Positions 1 through 7,312 of a stretch of DNA of 7,312 nucleotides are shown one piece after another. The notes beneath the pieces were generated by a model. The model was given only the letters and a program-made list of their open reading frames with translations, searched no databases and was not told the origin of the DNA. The position numbers were made by a program, and so were the translations under genes. The stretch's first letter is position 1. Every line of letters starts with the position of its first letter. The stretch comes from Chloroflexota bacterium (GTDB lineage Bacteria; Chloroflexota; Anaerolineae; Anaerolineales; UBA4823), in contig JAUWLJ010000102.1 in the NCBI GenBank assembly GCA_030613705.1, positions 1-7,312 of the forward strand, written 5' to 3'.

Positions 1-24
1 TACGATTTCACATCGAATTGGCAT
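1..24 (-). CDS. atpC: ATP synthase F1 epsilon subunit, N-terminal fragment (cut by window edge)
   Basis: Only the first eight codons are visible; they read M-P-I-R-C-E-I-V, a typical opening of the epsilon beta-barrel domain. The ATG lies 9 nt after the atpD stop codon and is preceded by a GAGGG ribosome binding site at 29-33 with a 4-nt spacer. Epsilon sits on the central stalk with gamma, couples rotation to catalysis and can inhibit ATP hydrolysis. The identification rests on this short start, the ribosome binding site, and the nearly universal atpD-atpC order. The rest of the gene lies outside the window. Confidence 0.85.
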
Positions 25-33
25 TGGACCCTC

Positions 34-1443
<1,410 letters not shown>

Positions 1444-1483
1444 TCAATCAATGACTTGTCTTTGTTGTTCTGTGACTGCTTAT

Positions 1484-2377
1484 TTAACTTTGACTAAGTG
1501 CCTCAGCACCACCAGTGATATCCAGCATTTCGTTAGTGATCCCTTGCTGGCGGGCTTGGTTATATTCAAGCTGCAGTCCAGCGGCGAGCTCAGTGGCGCT
1601 GTCAGTAGCGTTCTTCATTGCCACCATCCGGGCTGCATGTTCGCTGGCCAGCGATTCCAGGATCGCATGGTAAACCTGCAAAGCTGTAAAACGCGGCACA
1701 ATTTCATCCAAAATTTCTGTTTGTCCCGGTTCATATATGTAGGATGAGGCTGCACCCCGTTCTGCCCGGGTAAAATCTTGTACACGATCTGCTTCTTCAC
1801 CGATCTCAAGTGGAAGCATTTTCTTCGCCGTTGGGACCTGGGTGATCATATTGATGAAATCTGTATATACCAGATACACCTCATCGCAATGACCTTCAAA
1901 ATATTCATCCACAGCCAGCCGTCCAATGGCAGAAACATCAGCGAAGGATGGAGCAGCCGGGAGTTTGCTGAACTCAGCAATGATCTGCTCACCACGACGG
2001 GACATTAAATCACGCCCCTTGCGTCCAACGGTGATGTATCTCACTGGAACAGGATAATCTCCAAATTGGTTCAAGGTAAAGCGTACGATATTCGTCGTGT
2101 AAGCTCCTGCCAGGCCGCGATCGCCAGTCACTAAGACCACCAGCACGTTGTTTACTTTTTCGCGGCGAGTAAGCAGGGGATGCAGTGATTCCCGTCCAGG
2201 CTGACCAGCGATATGGGTAAGAACCTGCCAGGCTTTAGTGGCATAAGGACGCGTGTTTGTCACGGCCTGCATCGCTTTGCGAACTTTGCTGGCGCTGACT
2301 GCCTGCAAAGCGCGCGTCACTTGGGCTATGTTCTTCACACTGCGAATTCGAAGTCGGACTTCTCTTGCGGTTGTCAT
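1484..2377 (-). CDS. atpG: ATP synthase F1 subunit gamma (central stalk)
   Basis: Gamma is the rotating shaft of F1: its two long terminal helices form a coiled coil inside the alpha3beta3 ring. The 297-residue protein is close to the usual 285-300. The N-terminal helix begins T-A-R-E-V-R-L-R-I-R-S-V-K-N and continues to ASKVRKA at 28-34. The Rossmann-like central domain contains the TGDRGLAGAY motif at 84-93. The C-terminal helix carries the strongly conserved EHAARMVAMKNATD at 246-259 and ends with the typical I-T-G-G-A-E-A-L. The ATG is only 6 nt beyond the atpA stop and has no recognisable Shine-Dalgarno sequence. Its translation therefore probably depends on ribosomes finishing atpA, which would fit the single gamma per three alpha and three beta subunits. 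The gene is intact and I see no alternative identity. Confidence 0.97.
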   Translation of the reverse strand: MTTAREVRLRIRSVKNIAQVTRALQAVSASKVRKAMQAVTNTRPYATKAWQVLTHIAGQPGRESLHPLLTRREKVNNVLVVLVTGDRGLAGAYTTNIVRFTLNQFGDYPVPVRYITVGRKGRDLMSRRGEQIIAEFSKLPAAPSFADVSAIGRLAVDEYFEGHCDEVYLVYTDFINMITQVPTAKKMLPLEIGEEADRVQDFTRAERGAASSYIYEPGQTEILDEIVPRFTALQVYHAILESLASEHAARMVAMKNATDSATELAAGLQLEYNQARQQGITNEMLDITGGAEALSQS

Positions 2378-2383
2378 GATGAT

Positions 2384-4045
2384 CTACTGCCAGGTTGAAT
2401 TGAAAGTTTTGATCGCTTCGCGCAGGGCGGCTTCACTCTCCTCAGTCAATTCCTTCTTTTCAGCAATATCTTTGACCAGCTCCGAGTGAGAAGTGTCTAT
2501 ATAGCGTAATAAGCTCTCTTTCCAGGCTTGCATCCGGTCTATTGGCACCTCATCTGCATAACCGTTCGTCCCCGCAAACAGGATCACGACCTGGCTCTCA
2601 AGAGAGAGAGGTTCATATTGAGACTGCTTTAATATCTCCTGCAGCTGCTGGCCTCGATTCAATTGTGCTTGGGTCGCCTTATCCAGATCTGACCCAAATT
2701 GGGCAAACGCCGCCAGCTCACGGAATGAAGCCATATCCAAGCGCAGTCGGCCGGCAACCTGCTTCATCGCTTTGGTTTGCGCATCGCCACCAACCCTGGA
2801 CACCGAAAGACCGACGTTGATTGCCGGGCGGATGCCTGCGTAGAAAAGATTGTTCTCCAGGTAAATCTGCCCATCCGTAATCGAGATCACATTCGTCGGA
2901 ATGTATGCAGAGACATCTCCCAAGAGTGTTTCAATGATCGGTAAAGCTGTCAAAGAACCACCCGACCCTTTCACACCGGCAACCTTATAATCGGCCGCTT
3001 TGTCCATCTCCTGCAGTGCAGTTTCAGCATCATGTTCGCCTAACGGGCCACTATAGACTTTCTTATCCTGGGCTTCTTTCTCTTCAACTTTGTCTCCAGA
3101 GAAATCTTTGGGAACGATGACATACTTGTCGGCCAATCTTGCTGCTCTTTCGAGCAGTCGCGAGTGCAAATAAAACACATCTCCTGGGTAAGCCTCTCGT
3201 CCTGGTGGACGGCGAAGCAGTAAAGATACCTGCCGGTATGCCCAGGCATGTTTCGAAAGGTCGTCATAAACCACCAGGGCATCCCGCCCAGTCTCCATGA
3301 ATTCTTCACCCATGGCGCAGCCTGCGTATGGAGCAATGTACTGCAAGGCCGCTGGTTCGTCCGCTGAAGCAATAACGACAATGGTATAGTCCATGGCACC
3401 ATGGCGAGTGAGTACATCCACCGTGCGGGCGATACCAGCTTTCTTCTGACCGATCGCTACGTAAATACAGAGCAGGTCCTTGCCCTTCTGATTGATAATC
3501 GTATCGATCGTAATGGCGGTTTTTCCGGTTTGCCGGTCTCCGATGATCAGCTCACGCTGACCGCGGCCAATGGGGGTCATGGCATCGATAGCGATTAAAC
3601 CCGTCTGCACCGGTGTATCCACGTCTTTTCTTTGGATGACCCCTGGTGCGATGCGCTCAATCGGTCGGTATCGATCTGTGTTGATCGCCCCTTTCCCATC
3701 CACCGGCTGCCCCAAGGCATTCACAACCCTCCCGATCAGGGCATCCCCGACCGGTACCGAGGCGATCCTCCCAGTGGAGTGAACCATCATGCCTTCCTCA
3801 ATGGCGGAGTATTCACCCATGATGATCACACCTACACTATCTTTTTCCAGATTGAAGGCAATGCCCATCACACCGTTTGCAAATTGCACCAGCTCCTGGG
3901 CGCGCACGGATGATAGGCCATCCACACGGGCAATACCATCACCGTCCTCAAGCACTGTCCCAACATCACTTACTTCGACCTCAGGCTTGTAGTCGTCAAT
4001 TTGCTTTTGCAGGTCTGCAGTTATGTTTTTGATCAGATCCGTCAT
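2384..4045 (-). CDS. atpA: ATP synthase F1 subunit alpha, with a roughly 41-residue insertion
   Basis: Alpha is the non-catalytic nucleotide-binding subunit of F1 and supplies the arginine finger to the catalytic site. The protein has 553 residues, longer than the common 500-515. The N-terminal part resembles the delta-binding region (1-25) followed by the beta-barrel. Walker A is GDRQTGKT at 169-176, the same numbering as E. coli. The Walker B aspartate lies in [11 protein letters not shown] (256-266), and the arginine finger is Arg417 in SVSRVGG, against Arg376 in E. coli. The 41-residue offset arises between RLLERAA (296-302) and [12 protein letters not shown] (362-373), where a charged Lys/Glu/Asp-rich segment is inserted. 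The frame continues normally on both sides, so this is not a frameshift. The start has a strong GGAGG at 4050-4054, 4 nt before the ATG. The gene begins 16 nt after the M42 peptidase stop. The usual upstream neighbour atpH is absent. Confidence 0.97.
   Translation of the reverse strand: MTDLIKNITADLQKQIDDYKPEVEVSDVGTVLEDGDGIARVDGLSSVRAQELVQFANGVMGIAFNLEKDSVGVIIMGEYSAIEEGMMVHSTGRIASVPVGDALIGRVVNALGQPVDGKGAINTDRYRPIERIAPGVIQRKDVDTPVQTGLIAIDAMTPIGRGQRELIIGDRQTGKTAITIDTIINQKGKDLLCIYVAIGQKKAGIARTVDVLTRHGAMDYTIVVIASADEPAALQYIAPYAGCAMGEEFMETGRDALVVYDDLSKHAWAYRQVSLLLRRPPGREAYPGDVFYLHSRLLERAARLADKYVIVPKDFSGDKVEEKEAQDKKVYSGPLGEHDAETALQEMDKAADYKVAGVKGSGGSLTALPIIETLLGDVSAYIPTNVISITDGQIYLENNLFYAGIRPAINVGLSVSRVGGDAQTKAMKQVAGRLRLDMASFRELAAFAQFGSDLDKATQAQLNRGQQLQEILKQSQYEPLSLESQVVILFAGTNGYADEVPIDRMQAWKESLLRYIDTSHSELVKDIAEKKELTEESEAALREAIKTFNSTWQ
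2960..3124 (-). other. Charged insertion within AtpA (about residues 308-362)
   Basis: This segment of atpA encodes about 55 residues that replace a loop of about 14 residues in E. coli alpha, a net gain of about 41. It is rich in Lys, Glu and Asp (for example [11 protein letters not shown] at 319-329) and contains a possible short amphipathic helix ([15 protein letters not shown] at 340-354). It lies between the helix ending RLLERAA and the strand [11 protein letters not shown]. Both flanks match the family without gaps, so the segment is a real coding insertion. Other bacterial groups have shorter additions at the same place, so the site tolerates length change. No function can be assigned from sequence. 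Confidence 0.8.
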
Positions 4046-4061
4046 TATTCCTCCACAAAAA

Positions 4062-5135
4062 TTATGCCGTAAATTCTGCTACTTTATCTGCATCCAATCG
4101 CTTGATGATTTCTACCAGTAATTTTACTGCGTTATCATAATCTCCACGATGGATGATTGAGCTATCTGAATGAATATGTCTGGCGGCAACACCGATCACA
4201 ACGGTCGGCACGCCAGTATTATGCAGATGAATCGCCGCGCCATCCGTAGCGCCCCCCTCGATATAGGACACCTGTAAGGGAACTTCGATCTCCTCGGCAG
4301 TTTCCATCAAGAAATCCCTTAACTTGATATTCGGGATCATGCGTGCATCATAAATCAACACGGTGGGGCCCTTGCCCAGTTCTACAGATGATTCGTCCGG
4401 CTTGATTCCAGGAACATCACCTGCGATATCGGATTCTAGCACGATAGCCACATCTGGATCGACTGCCCGTACGCTGGTCGTTGCCCCGCGCACACCCACT
4501 TCTTCTTGCACTGTGGCAACCCCATAAACTGTATTCGGATGTTCAAACGATTTGAGCTGCTCTAAAGTGGAAACGATCAATGCCACCCCGACCCGGTCAT
4601 CAAATGCCTTCGAGAGATAAGTCTTCCCGTTTGCCAGGGAGACAAAATCTGCTCGCGGGATCACTGGATCACCTGGTCTGACTCCAGCTTCTTCTACTTC
4701 TTCCTTGCTGGTAGCACCAATGTCGATATACATATCCTTTCGTTTGACCACTTTGTTGCGTTGATCTGCTGGAAGCAGATGGGGTGGTTTGGCCCCGATC
4801 ACCCCCACCACATCCCCCATCCTGGTTTTGATCACCACCCGCTGACCCAACAGCACCTGGTCAAACCAACCACCAAGTGGAAGGAAATGGAGAAATCCCT
4901 CCTTGGTGATGTGCTTTACCATAAATCCGATCTCATCCATATGACCGGCCAGCATCACTTTGGGTGTTTCTGCGCTTCCTTCTACCTGGCAGATTACGCT
5001 GCCGATCTTGTCCTGGGATAATTTTCCCAGGGGTTCCAGATGTTTGCGGACGAGATCCCTCACAGGACCTTCATAGCCAGGGACACCGTTGGCTTCGGTT
5101 AGTTCTTTAAGTAATTCCAGAGTGGCATCTGCCAT
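4062..5135 (-). CDS. M42-family metallo-aminopeptidase (FrvX/PepA-like, TET-type)
   Basis: M42 peptidases are cytoplasmic, dinuclear-metal aminopeptidases that usually assemble into hollow tetrahedral dodecamers (TET) and trim peptides released by larger proteases. The protein has 357 residues, the normal length. Metal-site motifs are all visible: His65 and Asp67 in AGHMDEIG, bridging Asp179 in AFDDR, Glu211 (general base) and Glu212 in VQEEVG, an acidic ligand in the LESD segment (Glu234 or Asp236), and His322 in RHIHS. The region from about 70 to 165 between the first two ligands is the inserted PDZ-like dimerisation domain of the family. There is no signal peptide. The start has an AAAGGA site (5149-5154) about 13 nt upstream, rather distant. 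It lies 16 nt before atpA and appears cotranscribed with the F1 genes. Substrate preference (leucyl, glutamyl or lysyl ends) cannot be read from sequence. Some relatives are annotated as endoglucanase or cellulase M, an older label I would not use. Confidence 0.93.
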   Translation of the reverse strand: MADATLELLKELTEANGVPGYEGPVRDLVRKHLEPLGKLSQDKIGSVICQVEGSAETPKVMLAGHMDEIGFMVKHITKEGFLHFLPLGGWFDQVLLGQRVVIKTRMGDVVGVIGAKPPHLLPADQRNKVVKRKDMYIDIGATSKEEVEEAGVRPGDPVIPRADFVSLANGKTYLSKAFDDRVGVALIVSTLEQLKSFEHPNTVYGVATVQEEVGVRGATTSVRAVDPDVAIVLESDIAGDVPGIKPDESSVELGKGPTVLIYDARMIPNIKLRDFLMETAEEIEVPLQVSYIEGGATDGAAIHLHNTGVPTVVIGVAARHIHSDSSIIHRGDYDNAVKLLVEIIKRLDADKVAEFTA

Positions 5136-5148
5136 GTTATATGTTTTT

Positions 5149-5154
5149 TCCTTT
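5149..5154 (-). promoter_or_regulatory. Ribosome binding site of the M42 peptidase gene, long spacer
   Basis: AAAGGA precedes the ATG by 13 nt of A-rich sequence, more than the usual 5-10 nt. No in-frame start lies closer to it, so the ATG at 5133-5135 is retained; initiation may be weaker than for atpA just downstream, which has GGAGG. Confidence 0.5.
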
Positions 5155-5224
5155 CAATGAATGGAAGTTTTCTTGTCAAGGACAGGGTAAATCAGGTTTC
5201 CCATAACAATCTTTACGCGTGAAG

Positions 5225-5250
5225 CAGAAGGGCTTGCTTTTCCCTTTCTG
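5225..5250. repeat. Inverted repeat in the leader before the M42/atp genes
   Basis: CAGAAGGG (5225-5232) pairs with CCCTTTCTG (5242-5250) across a 9-nt loop, giving an 8-bp stem with one bulged base. There is no T-run after it on either strand, so it does not look like an intrinsic terminator. It lies about 90 nt before the M42 start, inside the leader that would be transcribed from the promoter proposed at 5339-5367. It could be an RNA structure or protein-binding site, or chance. Confidence 0.4.
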
Positions 5251-5288
5251 GCAGATGTTATTTCACCTTCTTGCTTACTGTTGTGGAC

Positions 5289-5321
5289 AAAAACGAACGT
5301 AGGCAAGGATCTCGCCCTTGC
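5289..5321 (-). terminator. Possible weak intrinsic terminator or attenuator
   Basis: On the minus strand GCAAGG (5316-5321) and CCTTGC (5303-5308) form a 6-bp stem with a 7-nt loop, followed after 9 nt by a run of five T (5289-5293). The stem is short and the T-run not adjacent, so efficiency would be modest. It could end transcripts coming from toroid-ruvA-proC. Because it lies just after the proposed promoter, it could instead attenuate transcription into the M42/atp genes. Sequence alone does not decide. Confidence 0.35.
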
Positions 5322-5338
5322 TTTATCCAAGCGGTCAA

Positions 5339-5367
5339 ATGATACCTGAAAGCGTCCATATTGTCTA
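5339..5367 (-). promoter_or_regulatory. Candidate sigma70-type promoter for the M42-atpAGDC genes
   Basis: On the minus strand TAGACA (5362-5367, five of six matches to TTGACA) and TATCAT (5339-5344, five of six to TATAAT) are separated by exactly 17 nt. The site starts 18 nt after the proC stop codon, in the only long gap of the window. Transcription would begin near 5332, giving a leader of about 195 nt before the M42 start that includes both inverted repeats. It is the best match I found in this gap by eye; no transcription data support it. Confidence 0.5.
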
Positions 5368-5384
5368 GTTATTCACAATTATGA

Positions 5385-6254
5385 TCAGGCTTCTCTATCA
5401 TCCCGGCTCATAATCTCAGGCCAGTGAGCCTTGGCATTCTTACCCAGCTCCTGGGAGCGTTCGTAGGCTGCCCACACCGCTCTTGAAATAGCGGTTCTGA
5501 ATCCCGCTTTTTCGAGGTAATACAGAGCAGCTGCTGAGGTCCCTCCTGGAGAGGTCACCTGATTGCGCAGGCGGGCCAGGTGCACCGGGTCTGTATCGCG
5601 GGTATAGTAATCCACCGATCCGCGAACGGTTTGGGCAACTAATTGTTCTGCTACACGCCGGGGAAATCCAAGGTGCACACCTGCATCAACCATCGCTTCC
5701 ATGAAGAGGAACACATATGCCGGTCCTGTTCCCGAGAGTGCAGTTGCCATGTTCAAGTAGTACTCTTCCTCGAGAAAGATCTCCTCTCCCAAGGCGGCCA
5801 GGATTTGCCGTGCCATTTCTCTCTGTTCTTCAGAGACAGCCGGGGCTGCAGTCCAGACAGTAATACCTTCACCGATCTGGGCAGGTGTATTCGGCATGGC
5901 ACGCACAATGGCATTGTGCTCCAGTATGCCGCTGATCTTAGCGATCGGTGCCCCGGCGACAATCGATAAGATCAACGCCTCTGGCTTGACAGCTCCTTGC
6001 ATACCCTCAAGAACCGTACCCAAACGCTGCGGTTTCACTGAGAGAACGATTACATCTGCAGCTTTGGCGGCTGCGGCGTTGTCTGTTAGCGCTTCGATCC
6101 CATAGCGGGACTTCAGCTCTTCTCCCCGTTCTACCCTGGGGCCCGAGGCGAGCAATCTGGACGGTTGTGCGACTTCCTGGCGGATTAATCCCGCGATCAT
6201 CGCTTCAGCCATCACTCCTGGCCCGATAAATGCGATTCTACTGTTGTCGAACAA
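5385..6254 (-). CDS. proC: Pyrroline-5-carboxylate reductase
   Basis: ProC reduces 1-pyrroline-5-carboxylate to L-proline with NAD(P)H, the last step of proline synthesis, in the cytoplasm. The protein has 289 residues from the chosen start (family about 260-290). The N-terminal Rossmann fold opens with IAFIGPGVMAEAMI, matching the nucleotide-binding GxGxMA pattern, and continues with SVKPQ and the MPNTPAQIGEG segment typical of the family. The C-terminal helical dimerisation domain has LSGTGPAYVFLF and the P5CR signature QVTSPGGTSAAAL, which forms much of the active site. No ATG is available. Two in-frame TTG codons lie near the beginning, at 6258-6260 and 6252-6254. GGAGG (6261-6265) touches the first but is 6 nt from the second, so I choose the second; the first would add two residues. 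The gene follows ruvA closely and is probably cotranscribed with it. The acidic tail (SRDDREA) is unremarkable. Confidence 0.95.
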   Translation of the reverse strand: MFDNSRIAFIGPGVMAEAMIAGLIRQEVAQPSRLLASGPRVERGEELKSRYGIEALTDNAAAAKAADVIVLSVKPQRLGTVLEGMQGAVKPEALILSIVAGAPIAKISGILEHNAIVRAMPNTPAQIGEGITVWTAAPAVSEEQREMARQILAALGEEIFLEEEYYLNMATALSGTGPAYVFLFMEAMVDAGVHLGFPRRVAEQLVAQTVRGSVDYYTRDTDPVHLARLRNQVTSPGGTSAAALYYLEKAGFRTAISRAVWAAYERSQELGKNAKAHWPEIMSRDDREA

Positions 6255-6260
6255 GATCAA

Positions 6261-6265
6261 CCTCC
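6261..6265 (-). promoter_or_regulatory. Ribosome binding site that decides the proC start
   Basis: A perfect GGAGG lies between the ruvA stop and proC. Its spacing is 0 nt to the TTG at 6260 and 6 nt to the TTG at 6254. Normal spacing favours the latter, making TTG the proC start codon. Confidence 0.7.
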
Positions 6266-6271
6266 AAAAAT

Positions 6272-6847
6272 CTACGAAAAATACCTCAGCGCTAAACGTA
6301 ATCGCTGCTCAACGTCCTGTGGCGCGTCCCTTGGGATAGATTGCAGTGCCGCCTGAGCTTCGACAACGCTGTAGCCCAATGCGACCAGCGCGCTCAGCAC
6401 CTCGCTATCAGCTTCGCTCATCGTTGCTAACGGTTCAAAGCCTTCTTCCTTCGTAATCTTATCCTGCAAATTGAATAAAATCTTCTGGGAGGTTTTCTTC
6501 CCCACCCCTGGCACCCGGCTGAACACCTCTGCCTGTTCAGTGATGACTGCCCGGCGGATCGAATCTGGTGTCAAAGTCGATAAGATTGTCACCGCCAATC
6601 GTGGTCCCACCCCGCTGACGCCCAGCAGCAGGATGAAAAACTCGCGGCTTTCAAAAGAATCGAAGCCGTATAGTGCCAAGGCATCTTGCCTGACGATCAG
6701 GTAGGTATGCAGGAATACAGTTTGCCCTGGAGCGAGCTCGTCTGAAAGTGGGCTGGGTACATTGACCAGTAACCCGACTCCACCCACCTCGACCACCAGA
6801 CTGCCTTCTTCAAGAAGGCTGATTTTGCCATGTAAAGTTGCGATCAT
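6272..6847 (-). CDS. ruvA: Holliday junction branch migration protein RuvA
   Basis: RuvA binds four-way DNA junctions as a tetramer or octamer and loads the RuvB motor for branch migration during recombinational repair. The 191-residue protein is of normal length. Domain I is the OB fold opening with MIATLHGKI (1-9) and ending near LYGF (59-62). Domain II carries two helix-hairpin-helix motifs, LLGVSGVGPRLA (74-85) and RVPGVGKKTSQKIL (111-124). Domain III, the RuvB-binding module, includes SEVLSALVALGYS (148-160). The acidic pin pair, Glu-Asp in E. coli, reads Gln54-Asp55 here. I chose the ATG at 6845-6847 because MIATL is the conserved family start and GGAAGG (6854-6859) sits 6 nt upstream. 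A GTG at 6863-6865 would add six residues but lies before that site. The ATG overlaps the upstream gene's stop as ATGA, implying translational coupling. ruvB and ruvC are not in the window. Confidence 0.97.
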   Translation of the reverse strand: MIATLHGKISLLEEGSLVVEVGGVGLLVNVPSPLSDELAPGQTVFLHTYLIVRQDALALYGFDSFESREFFILLLGVSGVGPRLAVTILSTLTPDSIRRAVITEQAEVFSRVPGVGKKTSQKILFNLQDKITKEEGFEPLATMSEADSEVLSALVALGYSVVEAQAALQSIPRDAPQDVEQRLRLALRYFS

Positions 6848-7312
6848 TGCACACCTTCCCACCACTTGAGCACCCTCAAAGCGCGCAATGTGTTCCAGCG
6901 GCTGGGTTTTCCTGCCTGCTCCATCTCAAAGTATACCCTTCCGGATGGACCCCGCATCATATTCCATCTACCATCGGATTTTCGCTTTTTCCTCAACAGC
7001 TTTATGGCATCCGAAAAACGTTCGTCCTTGTGATGTTTTGCCTCCAGCATATCGCTTTCCTCGTCAGCGTATCTAATAGCTTGCTTGGATCGCCAAACAT
7101 AATAATCCTGGAAGTAATCCAGAGCGCGCAGGAAATCATAGAACCAGCGCGGCGGGAAGGGCATGCGCAGCATGCGCTCATTGACGATCTCGCCAGTGCG
7201 GTCCGATCTGAATAACCTGTGCTGCAGTAAAAATTCATGTCCTTTAAGTCTAGCTGCTTCAATGTCCAACCTGACTTGATCGCGGGATTTCTGGTACTCG
7301 AGCAGCCCTTCC
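6844..7312 (-). CDS. C-terminal part of an alpha/alpha-toroid (squalene cyclase-like) protein, 5' end outside window
   Basis: The reading frame is open from the window edge, beginning in phase after one base, to a TGA that overlaps the ruvA start; 155 residues are visible. A TTG at 7267-7269 is not needed as a start because the frame continues beyond it. Repeated helix-pair patterns are visible: a first unit with F-L-L-Q-H-R-L-F-R-S and FPPRWFYDFLRALDYF (52-67), and a last unit with DGRWNM (113-118) followed by GKPSRWNTLRALRVLKWWEG (134-153). This layout and the closing S-R-W-N-T-L-R-A-L-R-V-L resemble uncharacterised toroid proteins often annotated as squalene cyclase or prenyltransferase-like. 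The DXDD catalytic motif of true squalene-hopene cyclases is not in the visible part, though it would lie outside it. A highly charged segment at about 82-112 separates the two units. No enzyme activity can be assigned. Confidence 0.65.
   Translation of the reverse strand, partial: EGLLEYQKSRDQVRLDIEAARLKGHEFLLQHRLFRSDRTGEIVNERMLRMPFPPRWFYDFLRALDYFQDYYVWRSKQAIRYADEESDMLEAKHHKDERFSDAIKLLRKKRKSDGRWNMMRGPSGRVYFEMEQAGKPSRWNTLRALRVLKWWEGVQ

Noticed and set aside
3040..3417. A 125-codon minus-strand frame inside atpA, considered as an overlapping gene or sign of a frameshift around the insertion.
   Set aside because: The atpA frame is intact and family-like on both sides of the insertion, and the alternative translation resembles no domain; it is a frame shadow.
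3570..3992. Several overlapping plus-strand open frames of 67-93 codons opposite atpA, and similar ones opposite the other genes.
   Set aside because: They lie wholly within conserved coding sequence on the other strand, lack ribosome binding sites and have no recognisable protein features.
5149..5182. A perfect TTGACA on the minus strand (5177-5182), suggesting a promoter immediately before the M42 start.
   Set aside because: At 16-18 nt spacing there is no -10-like sequence; the TATAAC further on is 32 nt away and almost touches the start codon.
5258..5359. A 33-codon minus-strand open frame in the gap between proC and the M42 gene.
   Set aside because: It has no ribosome binding site, its ATG would lie upstream of the start expected from the best promoter candidate, and the peptide shows no hydrophobic or recognisable pattern.
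6848..6865. A longer RuvA starting at the GTG at 6863-6865.
   Set aside because: The extra residues V-G-R-C-A do not match the family, the ribosome binding site lies inside this extension, and the conserved MIATL start is perfectly spaced from it.
7267..7269. TTG as the start of a complete 141-residue protein upstream of ruvA.
   Set aside because: The frame stays open to the window edge, no ribosome binding site precedes the TTG, and the toroid fold needs more repeats than fit in 141 residues.

Overview
The window is a compact, entirely minus-strand block from a bacterial chromosome. Read in the direction of transcription (high to low coordinates) it contains: the C-terminal end of an alpha/alpha-toroid (squalene-cyclase-like) protein of unknown function, ruvA, proC, an M42-family metallo-aminopeptidase gene, atpA, atpG, atpD, and the first eight codons of atpC, cut by the window edge. 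All seven genes with an end in the window look intact; there is no mobile element, CRISPR array, rRNA or tRNA. The protein sequences, especially the toroid protein and the F1 subunits, read to me like a Chloroflexota member, probably the Anaerolineae. This is a judgement from remembered family sequences, not a search result.

Region 1 (about 5385-7312): toroid gene, ruvA and proC are tightly packed. The toroid stop codon and the ruvA start overlap as ATGA, and ruvA and proC are under 20 nt apart. This fits one transcript that combines Holliday-junction processing (RuvA) with the last step of proline synthesis (ProC), a convenience operon rather than a pathway.

Region 2 (5136-5384): the only sizeable gap, 249 nt. 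It holds a good sigma70-like promoter candidate facing the aminopeptidase/ATP synthase genes and two inverted repeats, one followed by a short T-run. This is probably where one transcription unit ends and the next begins.

Region 3 (1-5135): M42 peptidase, then atpA-atpG-atpD-atpC, with gaps of 16, 6, 52 and 9 nt. The four atp genes encode alpha, beta, gamma and epsilon of F1. The delta (atpH) and Fo (atpB, atpE, atpF) genes, which usually precede atpA, are not here; a peptidase gene takes their place. The alpha subunit carries an unusual charged insertion of about 41 residues, while the nucleotide-binding residues of alpha and beta are all present. I found no wholly new system; the noteworthy points are the split ATP synthase locus with its peptidase partner, the alpha insertion, the leader region, and a substitution in the RuvA acidic pin.
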